Shown here: positions 1 to 9,274 of the stretch, piece after piece
How the letters are laid out: every line of letters begins with the position of its first letter
Position numbering within the stretch: position 1 is the first letter of the stretch
Source: CBDBBY01 sp965205055
GTDB taxonomy: Bacteria > Pseudomonadota > Alphaproteobacteria > Rhodobacterales > Rhodobacteraceae
Assembly: GCA_965205055.1 (NCBI GenBank)
Contig: OZ242030.1
Coordinates: 2,542,001 to 2,606,000 of the forward strand
DNA: 64,000 nucleotides
Reading direction: 5' to 3'
Notes under the pieces: generated by a model
Seen by the model: the letters and a program-made list of their open reading frames with translations, nothing else
Database searches by the model: none
What the model was told of the DNA's origin: nothing
Position numbers and translations under genes: made by a program

Positions 1-1
1 C

Positions 2-1279
2 GCGCCGGGCCATGCTCGGGATCTATGCGCGACAGCGCCTTCTGAGTTCAAACTGCACGGTCGCGACCCAGACAGGACGACAACCCTCGGCGGCAATCAT
101 GTCGTCCTGATGCCCGGCTACGGCTCGCCGTTTGTAACGGACCTGAAGGACGGACGCCGCTACGCCACGCTTGCGGATTTCCGGAATTTCGTGAAGCTTT
201 CATACCTCTCGCCATGGCTTCACCATTCCGGCGGCACGGTCGTCGAACCTACGGACGTGCCGGTGAACAAGCGGCACCTCGACATGATGCTGGCGCATCT
301 GACGCTGTCGACGAAGCCGTTCATGGGTGGAGTCACATCGCCGGAACGCGCGCAGGACTCCATCGACATGGCGAGATTGGTCTTCGGCGGCGATTTCATG
401 GGCGCCAATGCGGTAATGCAGGCCAATATCAACGTGAACTCCCCGTTGATCTATGATCACACCATGTCCGGTGCGCTGCGCGTCTATGCTGCGGCGAACC
501 AATGCGTTTGCGTGTCGCCTGCGATCTTCGCCGGAGCAATGGGTCCTTTGTCGCCCGCCGCCGTGGCGGCGCAGACATTGTCCGAGGCGATGGCAGGCAT
601 AGCGCTCGCCCAACTGGTCAGGCCGGGATGCCCGGTCGTCTTCGGCAGCTTTCACTCCACCATGAACCTGAAATCCGGCTCTCTGACCTTCGGTTCGCCC
701 GAGGCCAATATGACGACGATGGCGCTGTCCCAGCTCGGCCGGAGACTGGGCGTGCCGGTCAGGTCCGGCGGAGGACAGATTACCGCGGCCAACGCGCCCG
801 ACGGGCAAGCCATGCAGGACAGCACCGGAGCGATGTGGTCCACGCTCTTGTCCGGCAGCCACCAGATCTGGCATGCGGCGGGCTGGCTCGAAGGCGGGCT
901 TGTTATGTCCTACGAAAAATTCATCATGGATCTCGACCATTGCGGCGCGATGCTCAAAATGCTGCAAGGGTTCGACACCGATGACGAAGCCTTCGGCCGC
1001 GAGGCTTACCTTGAGGCCGGACCGGGCGAGAATTTCCTCTCAACCAGCCACACGCTGCGCCATTATGCGTCGGCCAACTTCGCGCCGACGATTCCAGAGG
1101 CCGGCCCCTATGAAATGTGGGCCGAAAACGGCTCGTTGACTGCGGACCAGCGCGCCTCTGCGCAATGGCGGCGGATGCTGGCCGACTACAAGGCGCCCCC
1201 GATGGAACGCGGGCTCCGCGCCGCACTCGCGGAGTTCGTGGACCAGCGCAAAGCTTCAATGCCGGACGAATGGTACTAG
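2..1279 (+). CDS. MttB-family (trimethylamine methyltransferase-like) protein, 5' end cut by the window
   Basis: The frame is open from the first bases of the window to a TAG stop. The residues before the first in-window ATG (position 110) still match the family (SEFKLHGRDPDR, then LGGNHVV), so the true start lies upstream and that ATG is internal. About 426 residues are visible; the family is usually near 500. Family members transfer a methyl group from a quaternary or tertiary amine to a corrinoid protein. No in-frame amber codon interrupts the visible part, so this is a non-pyrrolysine member; such members are known to act on betaines rather than trimethylamine. A GcvT-like gene follows after 11 bp with its own ribosome site, suggesting a two-gene unit. 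No corrinoid-protein gene is visible here. Substrate unknown. Confidence 0.88.
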   Translation, partial: APGHARDLCATAPSEFKLHGRDPDRTTTLGGNHVVLMPGYGSPFVTDLKDGRRYATLADFRNFVKLSYLSPWLHHSGGTVVEPTDVPVNKRHLDMMLAHLTLSTKPFMGGVTSPERAQDSIDMARLVFGGDFMGANAVMQANINVNSPLIYDHTMSGALRVYAAANQCVCVSPAIFAGAMGPLSPAAVAAQTLSEAMAGIALAQLVRPGCPVVFGSFHSTMNLKSGSLTFGSPEANMTTMALSQLGRRLGVPVRSGGGQITAANAPDGQAMQDSTGAMWSTLLSGSHQIWHAAGWLEGGLVMSYEKFIMDLDHCGAMLKMLQGFDTDDEAFGREAYLEAGPGENFLSTSHTLRHYASANFAPTIPEAGPYEMWAENGSLTADQRASAQWRRMLADYKAPPMERGLRAALAEFVDQRKASMPDEWY

Positions 1280-1290
1280 AGGAACTAAAA

Positions 1291-2382
1291 ATGACCGAAG
1301 AACTCAGTCGCACATCTGCCCTGGCCGGCCGCCACGCCGCGCTGGGCTCCGGACTGGAGGATTGGAACGGTATGGGAACCGCCTGGACCTATGACACCGA
1401 TCCCAACGACGAGCATGATGCCGTGCGCGAACGGGCGGGCATGTTCGATATGTCGCCTTTGAAAAAAGTATTTGTCCGCGGGCCCGACGCGCAGGCCGTT
1501 CTTGATCATCTGACGACGCGGGACATGTCCAAGATTGTGCCCGGCAAATCTGCCTATCTTTGCGTGCTCACGGAGCGGGGCGGGATCGCCGACGACGCGA
1601 TCGTGTCTTGCAACGGTAGCGGCGAATGGATGATCGTGCACGGGTCGGGCGATACGATGGCGCTCTTGGAAGCTTCGGCCGACGGGCGCGACGCGACGCT
1701 GGAATTTGCCGACGATCTGCACGATCTGTCCGTGCAAGGCCCAGGCGCCTTGGACATTCTGAACGGTCATTGCGACATCGATCTTGCTGCACTGGCATAT
1801 TTCGAGCACGCCCCTGCATCGCTCTTCGGCCACGCCTGCCGGATCTCGCGCACAGGATACTCCGGCGAGCGCGGATACGAGATATTCGCAGACGGGCCGG
1901 TCGTCACCGACATCTGGGACAAGCTGGTCGACGCCCGAGTGATGCCTTGCTCCTTCACAGCGCTGGACAAGGTGCGGATTGAAGCGGGACTCCTGTTCTA
2001 CGGCTACGACATGACCGAGGACAACACTCCGTGGGAGGTCGGTCTCGGCTTCACGGTCAGCAAGACCAAAGGCGATTTCCGCGGGAAAGAGGCGGTCATG
2101 GCCGCGAAGGGCAGCGGGAAGATCAAAAACGTCTGTTTGGACATAAATCACTCCGACATGGTGGCAGGCGGCGAAACCTTGTCGTTGAACGGTGAATCGG
2201 TCGGCGTGGTCAACAGCCCTTGCCATTCGCATCGTTTGGGCAAATCTTTGGCCCTTGCGCATGTGCGGCCGGACCTTGATGCGGAAACCGCATTGATTGT
2301 TTCAGGCGAAGGCATCGACACCACCGCGACAATCGTCGCCAGCCCGATTTACGATCCCCAGAAATTGCGCACCCACGCGTAA
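1291..2382 (+). CDS. GcvT-like aminomethyltransferase-family protein
   Basis: 363 residues of the folate-binding GcvT fold: an N-terminal module with RERAGMFDMSPLKK (the family's 'GLFDVSHM' position), a central SGYSGERGYEIF-type block (seen as RTGYSGERGYEIF), and a C-terminal barrel ending IYDPQKLR. The ATG at 1291 is chosen because AGAGGA lies just upstream; the frame itself is open further into the mttB-like gene. Family members move methyl or methylene groups between amines and tetrahydrofolate. It differs clearly from the true gcvT at 4335 and sits immediately behind an MttB-like gene, so a role in demethylating the same amine is the best guess. A DmdA-like or DMGDH-like specificity cannot be excluded. 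Confidence 0.85.
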   Translation: MTEELSRTSALAGRHAALGSGLEDWNGMGTAWTYDTDPNDEHDAVRERAGMFDMSPLKKVFVRGPDAQAVLDHLTTRDMSKIVPGKSAYLCVLTERGGIADDAIVSCNGSGEWMIVHGSGDTMALLEASADGRDATLEFADDLHDLSVQGPGALDILNGHCDIDLAALAYFEHAPASLFGHACRISRTGYSGERGYEIFADGPVVTDIWDKLVDARVMPCSFTALDKVRIEAGLLFYGYDMTEDNTPWEVGLGFTVSKTKGDFRGKEAVMAAKGSGKIKNVCLDINHSDMVAGGETLSLNGESVGVVNSPCHSHRLGKSLALAHVRPDLDAETALIVSGEGIDTTATIVASPIYDPQKLRTHA

Positions 2383-2876
2383 CCGATCAGCAAGCGCCAT
2401 CGGAAACAGGATCTGTCCCCTGCGGAAGTGCTGCCTCCCGATTCCGCGCTTGACCAGATCGGCGTTGAAACCCAACCGCTTGGGTCGTCTTCGCGGCATT
2501 TGCGGACGCCCCGGAAAATCCGGTCGCCTGCCTCCCGGGTCCCTCCGGCCGCGGATCTTCGGCCGGACGCAGCTCGGGAGCCCGCCGCCCCGGCGTCAGG
2601 ACGGAATCGCATCGGCGGGCGAGCTCGGGACGGCATCCGATCATTCCTGTCGGATGATTGTCAGATTGTCGATCGGCCGGGCTTCCGGTTCGGGACGGAC
2701 CGACGCGCGCTCCGCAGGCATGACGCCCGAACGCCGCCGCGGCGCCGATTTCACAAATTCGTGATAATCGAGGAAATTGTGGATTTTACTTGAATTATCT
2801 CTTTACATAATAATATATGATATGGTAAATGATGTTTCACTTGGAACGAAACACAGGAATTGGAAGGATGGGAACA
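2383..2876. other. Gene-free stretch with a GC-rich hairpin and an AT-rich promoter-like patch
   Basis: No convincing gene. An 8-bp stem (TCCGGCCG, 2544-2551, pairing with 2560-2567) could fold in RNA but has no T tract. From about 2755 to 2850 the base composition turns AT-rich (ATAATATATGATATGG), unlike the surrounding DNA, and probably holds the promoter of the small gene at 2877. Confidence 0.4.
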
Positions 2877-3107
2877 ATGAAGACCTTTGCCGCTTTCATC
2901 GCCGCCATGTCGCTCGCCTCGGCCGTCGCGGCGCACGCGACGACCGACGCCGGGCCTGCGACGAACGGAGCCTGGCCGGCGGCGGCCCCGCCCGCATCCG
3001 AGCAGAGCGCCGGACTCACGGACGCATGGCTTTCGCCCGGCGATTCCGATCAAGTCCGCCAGCCGGAGAACACCGCGTTGTATTTCTTCATGTGGCTCGC
3101 CGGATAG
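2877..3107 (+). CDS. Small predicted secreted protein, function unknown
   Basis: 76 residues. The start MKTFAAFIAAMSLASAVAAHA is a textbook signal peptide (Lys, then a hydrophobic run, then an AxA-type cleavage site near residue 21); the mature part is short, Ala/Pro-rich and ends in FFMWLAG. AAGGA lies about ten bases before the ATG at 2877, and an AT-rich promoter-like region precedes it. Codons prefer G/C in third position as in the neighbours. I do not recognise a family. It stands alone between the MttB/GcvT pair and transposon scraps, so it may be a remnant of a longer gene. Confidence 0.45.
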   Translation: MKTFAAFIAAMSLASAVAAHATTDAGPATNGAWPAAAPPASEQSAGLTDAWLSPGDSDQVRQPENTALYFFMWLAG

Positions 3108-3587
3108 CCTTGGAGCCGGGAAGGCGGACAAGACTCCGCCGACATGCTCGAACGGGCCGGACGGGCCGGCCGCGACTCCCGGCCCGCCCGGCGGCGGCGG
3201 TCCTCGCGGACTCCCCTTCAATCTCCCGGTTCCGCCGCCCGCTTCCGGCCAATCCATGGCGGGAGCGCATCGGGCCCTCGCCGCCTTCCATCCGCGCGCA
3301 GGACGGTCCGGGAGGATCTCCGCCTTCGGGAAAGCCGACCGGGGCTCCGCGGCGAAAGCCGCGAGAATTCAAGCGATCGCCTACCCGCGTCGCAAGGAAC
3401 ATCCTCCCGGGCGCATCCCGTCCTCGCGCGCCGCCGGATTTCGGCGCCTCAAGGGGTCTGATCGGGGCCTTCAAGAATCAGCACGAGGCGACCCCGGCGC
3501 GACCGTCAGAGGTCCGCGGACGGCGGAGCCGCGCATCCGGGCGAAAGCGGCCGAATCGGACCTCTGCCAGCCACAAAGATGCTGAAC
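3108..3587. other. Very GC-rich stretch without a recognisable gene
   Basis: Long open frames exist in several phases, as expected at this GC level, but none has a start with a ribosome site or a recognisable family pattern. It directly precedes the IS21 scrap and may be decayed mobile DNA. Confidence 0.35.
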
Positions 3588-3728
3588 CCAAACACGCCGA
3601 CCTCATTCCCGAGCACGTCCGAGCGAATGCGCCAACCACCCCCGCCGCCGAAGAAACGAGGACGGCCCAAAAAGGAGACCCGAACCGACGACCGGGCCGG
3701 CTCGCCACCAAAACGCCGAAAACTTCCG
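3588..3728 (+). mobile_element. IS21-family fragment: last ~140 bp of istB
   Basis: Reads almost base for base like the reverse complement of about 9290-9430, the 3' end of istB in the complete IS21 copy. Shared translated pieces are KHADLIPEHVR and the stretch PKKRGRPKK. The match stops just short of where the element's terminal repeat would begin, and ISKra4-type sequence follows at once. It is therefore a truncated relic of a second insertion in the opposite orientation to the complete copy. Confidence 0.75.
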
Positions 3729-3779
3729 TATCTCAACCATGATATTGCGTTCCCGTCGCCGACCTTGGCGAAGGCCGAA

Positions 3780-4193
3780 GACGGGGCGGTGCATGGCGCC
3801 GGACAAGGGCAAGCGGAAGGCATGGATGGACCGGATCAGGAAACAGCCGGACGCCGGGCGGGTCGACTTGGCCATCGCCGCCCTGAAGCCGCGCCGCGAC
3901 CGGTCCGAAGCCGTCGCGGCCTGCATCCGCACCTGCGAGGCCGGCGGAGACCGGATGCGCTGCGACCCCTGTCGGACGCGCGGCCTGCCGACCGGATCCG
4001 GCATCGCGGAAAGCGCCTGCAACTGCATCGCGGGAACCGGTTCAAACAGTCGGGAGGCCGCTGGTCGAAAGCGGGCGCCAACGCCGTGCCCGCCATCGGA
4101 TGCCGCTTCGAAAACATGCGTCGGCCCGACTTCCTCGATTGGAGGGCTCGCCGCGCCGCAGCCGCCCAACCAAAGAAAATGGACCGCACCCCA
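3780..4193 (+). pseudogene. ISKra4-type transposase C-terminus, frameshifted relic
   Basis: The first frame gives KRKAWMDRIRK, then AAL.PRR..SEAVAACIR, then DRMRCD and GLPTGSGIAESAC. The reading then moves to another frame: RFKQSGGRWSKAGANAV and NMRRPDFLDWRA. The pieces together follow the C-terminal part of ISKra4 transposases (GLPxGSGxVESACK, then RFKRAG.RWSKAGA). The last ~25 bases (4170-4193) resemble the right-end repeat of the related element at 14068-15357. The N-terminal two thirds are missing. Confidence 0.7.
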
Positions 4194-4334
4194 CTCGGAG
4201 CGTGCGCTTGCGCGCGGTCTTGACCTGACCTATGTTCCGCCGTCGAGAATTCATTCGGTGCGCGAGACTGTTTTGCCGATATGTCCTTATGAAGCTGGCG
4301 GCTGCGGTCCGAGTGCGTCGAGGCGGCGCAGCTG

Positions 4335-5477
4335 ATGTCCTCCGAATCGGCCCAGGATCCCGAGCCGCTGAGGCGCACCCCGCTCTACGACCTGCATAAG
4401 CGCATCGGCGCCAAGATGGTGCCCTTCGCCGGGTTCGAATTGCCGATCCAATACGGCAAAGGAATTCTCGAGGAACACCGATGGACTCGCAGTTCGGCCG
4501 GCTTGTTCGACGTAAGCCACATGGGTCAATTCGAAGTTCGATCCCGGGCAGGCTTGCCGCGCGGTCTTGCAGTCGTGCTTGAAACTCTGTCGCCGACGGA
4601 CTTTGTCGGATTGCGCTCAGGTCGACAGGTTTACGGCGTCATCACCAACGAACTCGGCGGAATCGTGGACGATTTCATTGCCGGCAGGTTGAATGATCGC
4701 TACCGCCTCGTGGCAAACGGCTCGCGGCGGGACAAAGTCGCCTCGTTGCTGAACGGAGCGCTCTCTGAAAACGGCACCGTCGAATTTCACGGGAATCTTG
4801 CGCTGCTGGCATTGCAAGGTCCGGCGTCCGCCGTCGCGCTGGAACGCTTGGTTCCGGGCGTTCGCGGCATGAAGTACATGGACGTTTCCGAGTTCGAAGC
4901 GGACGGGGCCGAGCTGGTCATTTCTCGTTCGGGATACACGGGCGAGGACGGGTTCGAGATTTCAATCGACCAAGATCATGCCGAGGTCTTCGCATCAAAG
5001 CTCATTGACATGGATGAAGTGGAGCCCGCCGGCCTCGGCGCGAGAGACTCGCTGAGGCTCGAGAAGGGTTTTTGCCTTTACGGCAACGACATCGACGAAG
5101 ACACCTCTCCCGTGGAGGCGGGCCTTGCCTGGACAATAGGCACGGCTCGAAAGCAAGGCGGCGATCGAGCGGGAGGTTACCCCGGATTCAAGCGGATTGA
5201 CGACGAGCTTGGAAGCGGACCGATCCGCCGCAGGGTCGGCTTGGTCCCGGACGGTCGGGTGCCGCTGAGGTCTGGCACGCCTCTCTTTGAGGACGCTGAG
5301 GGGCGCAACGCCGTTGGGAAAGTGACATCGGGAGGGTTCGGACCGAGCGTAGGTTCGCCGATTTCGATCTGCTACCTTGACGCGGACTTCGCTCGAAAAG
5401 CCAACAAGGCGTATGGCGAAGTGCGAGGAAAGTTTCATCCGGCGCGCATCGTCGCGATGCCGTTCGTGCGCAACTGA
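4335..5477 (+). CDS. gcvT: Glycine cleavage system T protein (aminomethyltransferase)
   Basis: 380 residues, usual length. Aminomethyltransferase transfers the aminomethyl carbon of glycine from lipoyl-GcvH to THF, releasing ammonia and 5,10-methylene-THF. Diagnostic blocks are RTPLYDLHKRIGAKMVPFAG at the N-terminus, SAGLFDVSHMGQ near residue 55, SRSGYTGEDGFEI near residue 195 and RDSLRLEKGFCLYGNDID near residue 235. It is the first gene of gcvT-gcvH-gcvP on the same strand, with 26 bp to gcvH. The upstream region is transposon debris ending about 140 bp before the start, so the native promoter may have been altered; no glycine-riboswitch pattern was recognised there. Confidence 0.96.
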   Translation: MSSESAQDPEPLRRTPLYDLHKRIGAKMVPFAGFELPIQYGKGILEEHRWTRSSAGLFDVSHMGQFEVRSRAGLPRGLAVVLETLSPTDFVGLRSGRQVYGVITNELGGIVDDFIAGRLNDRYRLVANGSRRDKVASLLNGALSENGTVEFHGNLALLALQGPASAVALERLVPGVRGMKYMDVSEFEADGAELVISRSGYTGEDGFEISIDQDHAEVFASKLIDMDEVEPAGLGARDSLRLEKGFCLYGNDIDEDTSPVEAGLAWTIGTARKQGGDRAGGYPGFKRIDDELGSGPIRRRVGLVPDGRVPLRSGTPLFEDAEGRNAVGKVTSGGFGPSVGSPISICYLDADFARKANKAYGEVRGKFHPARIVAMPFVRN

Positions 5478-5503
5478 CTAACGACTGACGGAAGGAATTG
5501 AAA

Positions 5504-5863
5504 TTGCGGTACACTGAAGATCACGAATGGCTGTCCAAAGACGGCAATGAATTTACCGTTGGGATCACGGAATACGCGGCGTCTCAGCTTGGCGACATCG
5601 TCTTCATTGAACTGCCGGACGTCGGCGCGAAAGTCGAATGCGGCTCCGAAGTCGCAGTTGTCGAAAGCGTCAAAGCGGCGTCGGAGATAAATGCGCCTGC
5701 GTCTGGCACGATTGTCGGCGTCAACGCCGCTGTCGCCGACGAGCCGGCGATTGTCTCCAACGACCCGTTGAATGAAGGGTGGTTTTTCAAAATGGAATTC
5801 GACGAGCCCGAGCAGTTCGACCAGTTCATGTCGGAAGACCAGTATAACGAATTGATTGCTTGA
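5504..5863 (+). CDS. gcvH: Glycine cleavage system H protein
   Basis: About 119 residues, normal for the lipoyl carrier that shuttles the aminomethyl arm between P, T and L proteins. The lipoylation lysine lies in ESVKAASEINAP (about residue 57), and YTEDHEWL opens the protein as usual. There is no ATG: TTG codons occur at 5498 and 5504. AAGGA (5492-5496) is seven bases from the TTG at 5504 but only one base from 5498, so 5504 is preferred. gcvP follows after 15 bp. Confidence 0.95.
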   Translation: MRYTEDHEWLSKDGNEFTVGITEYAASQLGDIVFIELPDVGAKVECGSEVAVVESVKAASEINAPASGTIVGVNAAVADEPAIVSNDPLNEGWFFKMEFDEPEQFDQFMSEDQYNELIA

Positions 5864-5878
5864 CGAGCGACTGAACCA

Positions 5879-8704
5879 ATGCCCCACGACATCAAGCATT
5901 TTTTCCCGGACGACTTCGCGAATTTGCGGCACATCGGTCCTTCGCCAATTGAAATCGACGAGATGCTGGCCTCCCTTGGCTTTGGAGAAATCGAAGGCTT
6001 CATCAGGAGCCTGCTGCCCGAAAAGCTCGGGCATAGCGAAGCACTGGACATCGGGAACCCGCTCTCGGAGCGCGAAACACTGGCGAGGATCCGTGCAACT
6101 GCTGAAAAAAACGTCGTGTTCAGATCATTGATAGGCGCCGGATTCTACGGAACCGACACGCCGTCCCCGATCATTCGCAATATCCTTGAAAGTCCCGCTT
6201 GGTACACAGCCTATACGCCTTACCAATCGGAGATCAGCCAAGGCCGCCTTGAAGTGCTTCTGATATTCCAGACGATGGTTTGCGATTTGACCGGTCTTGA
6301 AGTCGCCAACGCGTCGTTGCTGGACGAGGCAACCGCGTGCGCGGAAGCGATGACTATGGCCTACCGGTCTTCGAAGTCGAAATCCAAAGTGTTTTTCGTG
6401 GATCGCGATTGCCATCCGCAAAACATCGCAGTTCTGCGCACTCGCGCCGAGCCCATCGGAATTCAGTTGCGCATCGGCGATCCGAAGCAGGACCTTCGGG
6501 ACGAGCCTTGTTTCGGCGCGCTGTTTCAGTATCCGGGAACCTATGGAGCAATCCGCGATTTTTCGGCGGAAACCGGGGCTTTGCATGACGCCGGAGGACT
6601 TGCGGTGTTTTCGGCGGATCCGATGGCGCTCATGCTGTTCAAGGAGCCGGGCGCCATGGGAGCTGACATTGCAGTCGGCTCGGCGCAGAGGTTCGGCGTT
6701 CCGCTCGGTTTCGGAGGACCTCACGCCGCATTCATTGCGGCGAAAGAAAAGCTGAAGCGCGAGCTGCCGGGCAGAATCGTCGGCGTTTCAAAAGACGGTC
6801 GCGACAAGCCCGCGCTGCGCCTTGCGCTGCAAACCAGAGAGCAGCACATCCGGCGACAAAAAGCCAAATCGAACATTTGCACAGCGCAGGTGCTTCCCGC
6901 GGTAATGGCGGCGATGTACGCCGTCTTCCACGGCAGAGCTGGGCTGCGAACCATAGCCGAGCGAATCCATTCCAATGCCTGCGATCTGAGGGATGCGCTT
7001 GCAAGCGCCGGTCATCAGATCGGCGGTGAGCCGATCTTCGACACCTTCATGATCAAGGTCGGAGACAAGAAAGAGGAACTGCTTCGGGAACTTGGCCGAG
7101 AAAGGATAAATGCAAGAGACATTCCCGGCGGCAAAATCGGGATTTCGGTCGACGAACTCACCGATGAGAACCTGATGGAAGACGTGTGCAAGGTCTTCAA
7201 AGCCGGGCCGGGAACCGTGCGCAAAGGACGGAAGACGCGCATTCCGGTGGAGGTCGAGCGGAGGACGAACCTCTTGACGCACTCGGTATTCCACTTGAAT
7301 CGCTCGGAAGCCGCATTCACGAGATTCATTCGCGGCCTGTCCGATCGGGATCTTGCGCTGGACAGGTCGATGATTCCTCTCGGATCCTGCACGATGAAGC
7401 TCAATGCCGCGACGGAAATGATTCCGGTGACTTGGCCGGAATTCAGCCAGATTCATCCGCTCGCGCCGCTCAATCAGGCAGGGGGCTTTCTTGAACTGGT
7501 CGAAGACCTCTCGCGCAAGCTTTGCCAAATAACGGGTTTCGACAAGATTTCCATGCAGCCCAATTCCGGGGCGCAAGGCGAATACGCAGGGCTGATGGCC
7601 ATCCGAGGATACCTGTCCAGCATCGGGCAAGCGCACCGCAACATTTGCATGATACCTGAATCCGCGCACGGAACGAACGCGGCTTCCGCCAGCCTCGCGG
7701 GCTATGACGTCGTCGAAATCGGCACGAGCGATGACGGATCCGTGGACTTGGACGATCTCGCCAAAAAGACCGAAACCGTCGGCGACGCATTGGCGGCGAC
7801 CATGGTAACTTATCCGTCGACCCACGGAGTCTTCGAAAGTGGAATCAGGGAAGTCATCGACATTACCCACAGGTTCGGCGGACAAGTCTATCTTGACGGC
7901 GCAAACCTGAACGCTTTGCTGGGAATTGCAAAGCCCGGCGATCTCGGCGCCGATGTGGCGCACCTGAATTTGCACAAAACATTCTGCATTCCGCACGGAG
8001 GCGGCGGACCTGGCATGGGTCCGATCGGCGTGAAGTCGCATTTGGCGGAATTCCTCCCCGGCGACCCGGCGACTGGCGAGGCCGTCGGCGCGGTAAGCGG
8101 AAGCAGACTCGGCTCGGCTTCCATTCTAGTGGTGTCATGGGCGTATTTGTTGCTGATGGGCGGCGAAGGTTTGGAACAGGCCACGAAGATGGCAATTCTG
8201 AATTCGAACTATGTCGCCCGCCGCCTTCAGCAGAAATACAAGATTCGCTACGCGGGCCGCAACGGTTTCGTCGCCCACGAATGCATAATCGACATTAATG
8301 CCGCCGTCGAAGGTACCGCCATTACGGTGGAGGATGTCGCGAAGCGTTTGATTGACAACGGGTTTCATCCGCCGACGATGAGTTGGCCGGTTCCCGGCAC
8401 GCTGATGGTCGAGCCTACAGAATCGGAACCGAAATCGGAACTGGACAGGTTTTGCGACGCCATGATTGAAATTGCGGATGAAATCGAAGCGGTGCGCTCC
8501 GGCCAGTCGGATCCTGCGAACAACGTGCTGGTCAATGCGCCGCATACCGCAGCGGATCTGGTCGGCGAGTGGGATCGTCCCTATTCGAGACGAAGGGGGA
8601 TTTTCCCTGCCGGGGCATTGGAGGATTCAAAATACTGGCCGCCCGTGAACCGGGTCGACAATCTGCAAGGCGATCGAAACTTCATCGGCAGGCTTGCGGA
8701 ATAA
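5879..8704 (+). CDS. gcvP: Glycine dehydrogenase (decarboxylating), single-chain P protein
   Basis: 941 residues, the full-length fused form in which alpha and beta halves are one chain. This PLP enzyme decarboxylates glycine and loads the aminomethyl group on GcvH. RHIGPSPIEIDEML opens it; the C-terminal half has SMQPNSGAQGEYAG, PESAHGTNAASA and the PLP-lysine motif NLHKTFCIPHGGGGPG (Lys near residue 700). The stop TAA at 8702-8704 is followed within a few bases by transposase sequence, so a mobile element sits flush against the 3' end without damaging the protein. The third gene of the gcv operon; gcvL (lpd) is not in the window. Confidence 0.97.
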   Translation: MPHDIKHFFPDDFANLRHIGPSPIEIDEMLASLGFGEIEGFIRSLLPEKLGHSEALDIGNPLSERETLARIRATAEKNVVFRSLIGAGFYGTDTPSPIIRNILESPAWYTAYTPYQSEISQGRLEVLLIFQTMVCDLTGLEVANASLLDEATACAEAMTMAYRSSKSKSKVFFVDRDCHPQNIAVLRTRAEPIGIQLRIGDPKQDLRDEPCFGALFQYPGTYGAIRDFSAETGALHDAGGLAVFSADPMALMLFKEPGAMGADIAVGSAQRFGVPLGFGGPHAAFIAAKEKLKRELPGRIVGVSKDGRDKPALRLALQTREQHIRRQKAKSNICTAQVLPAVMAAMYAVFHGRAGLRTIAERIHSNACDLRDALASAGHQIGGEPIFDTFMIKVGDKKEELLRELGRERINARDIPGGKIGISVDELTDENLMEDVCKVFKAGPGTVRKGRKTRIPVEVERRTNLLTHSVFHLNRSEAAFTRFIRGLSDRDLALDRSMIPLGSCTMKLNAATEMIPVTWPEFSQIHPLAPLNQAGGFLELVEDLSRKLCQITGFDKISMQPNSGAQGEYAGLMAIRGYLSSIGQAHRNICMIPESAHGTNAASASLAGYDVVEIGTSDDGSVDLDDLAKKTETVGDALAATMVTYPSTHGVFESGIREVIDITHRFGGQVYLDGANLNALLGIAKPGDLGADVAHLNLHKTFCIPHGGGGPGMGPIGVKSHLAEFLPGDPATGEAVGAVSGSRLGSASILVVSWAYLLLMGGEGLEQATKMAILNSNYVARRLQQKYKIRYAGRNGFVAHECIIDINAAVEGTAITVEDVAKRLIDNGFHPPTMSWPVPGTLMVEPTESEPKSELDRFCDAMIEIADEIEAVRSGQSDPANNVLVNAPHTAADLVGEWDRPYSRRRGIFPAGALEDSKYWPPVNRVDNLQGDRNFIGRLAE

Positions 8705-8709
8705 GTCTG

Positions 8710-9224
8710 TTGGAGCAGTCCTGGCTGGGTTCGGTCGACATCGGCGCGATCGAGCTGGACGCGGAGTCTCGGGACGACATCCCGGCGCTCCTGATCGGGG
8801 TTCAGGCGATCTACGAGGACGAGGCGACGCGGACGGCGCTGTTCCGCCTTCTGGAGGCGCACATCCTTCCGGGCCGTCGCCGGGACACGGGCCGCCCGGG
8901 GATGGATCTGTGGCGGATTCTGGCGGTGGGCCTTCTGAAGCAGGGGCTTCGGTGCGACTTCGACCGGCTGCGGGAGATCGCGGACCGGCATGCGGATGTT
9001 CAGTCGTTTCCGGACCACGACGTCTGGTTCGATCCCTGCCGCTACGAGCTCCGGACCATCCGGGACAATGTGGCCCTGCCGGCGCCGGAGCTTCTGCGCA
9101 AGGTGAACGATCTTGTCGCGGCGGCCGGGCAGGAGATCTTGGGACTGGAGCCTGGCGCGGCGCTGGTCGGTCGCTGCGACTCGTTCGTGGCGGAGACGGA
9201 CGTGCACTATCCGACCGACGTCGG
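8710..9224 (+). pseudogene. ISNCY-like transposase, N-terminal half (split by IS21)
   Basis: Pattern of the ISNCY/IS1202-type transposases: SRDDIPALLIGVQAIY, then LFRLLEAHILP, RRDTGRPGMDLWRIL, GLLKQGLRCDFDRLREIA and RCDSFVAETDVHYPTD. The frame is broken at 9224 by the IS21 element. TTG at 8710 is a possible start; the frame is also open further upstream inside gcvP, so the native N-terminus may have been lost when the element landed. Joined to 11527-12661 it makes about 550 codons. Confidence 0.7.
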
Positions 9225-9274
9225 TGTCAATGCCGAAGTAAAATTCCCCAAAAGTGCCGAAGCAGAATTCCCCA
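9225..9274 (+). repeat. IS21 left terminal inverted repeat
   Basis: Contains two tandem copies of a GCCGAAG(T/C)A(A/G)AATTCCCC unit, the multiple-end-repeat arrangement typical of IS21 elements. Pairs with 11472-11521. The istB stop codon (9227-9229) lies inside it. Confidence 0.85.

Noticed and set aside
2777..3742. 321-codon plus-strand frame
   Set aside because: Low-complexity Arg/Pro/Ala translation; its only recognisable part is the istB fragment at its end.
4194..4334. Glycine riboswitch before gcvT
   Set aside because: No recognisable tandem aptamer pattern in the available 140 bp.
6788..8041. 417-codon open frame antisense to gcvP
   Set aside because: Mirror of a conserved gene at high GC; no ribosome site or family pattern.
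9250..9274. CRISPR-like or satellite repeat
   Set aside because: The repeated GCCGAAG units are the terminal repeats of the IS21 element.
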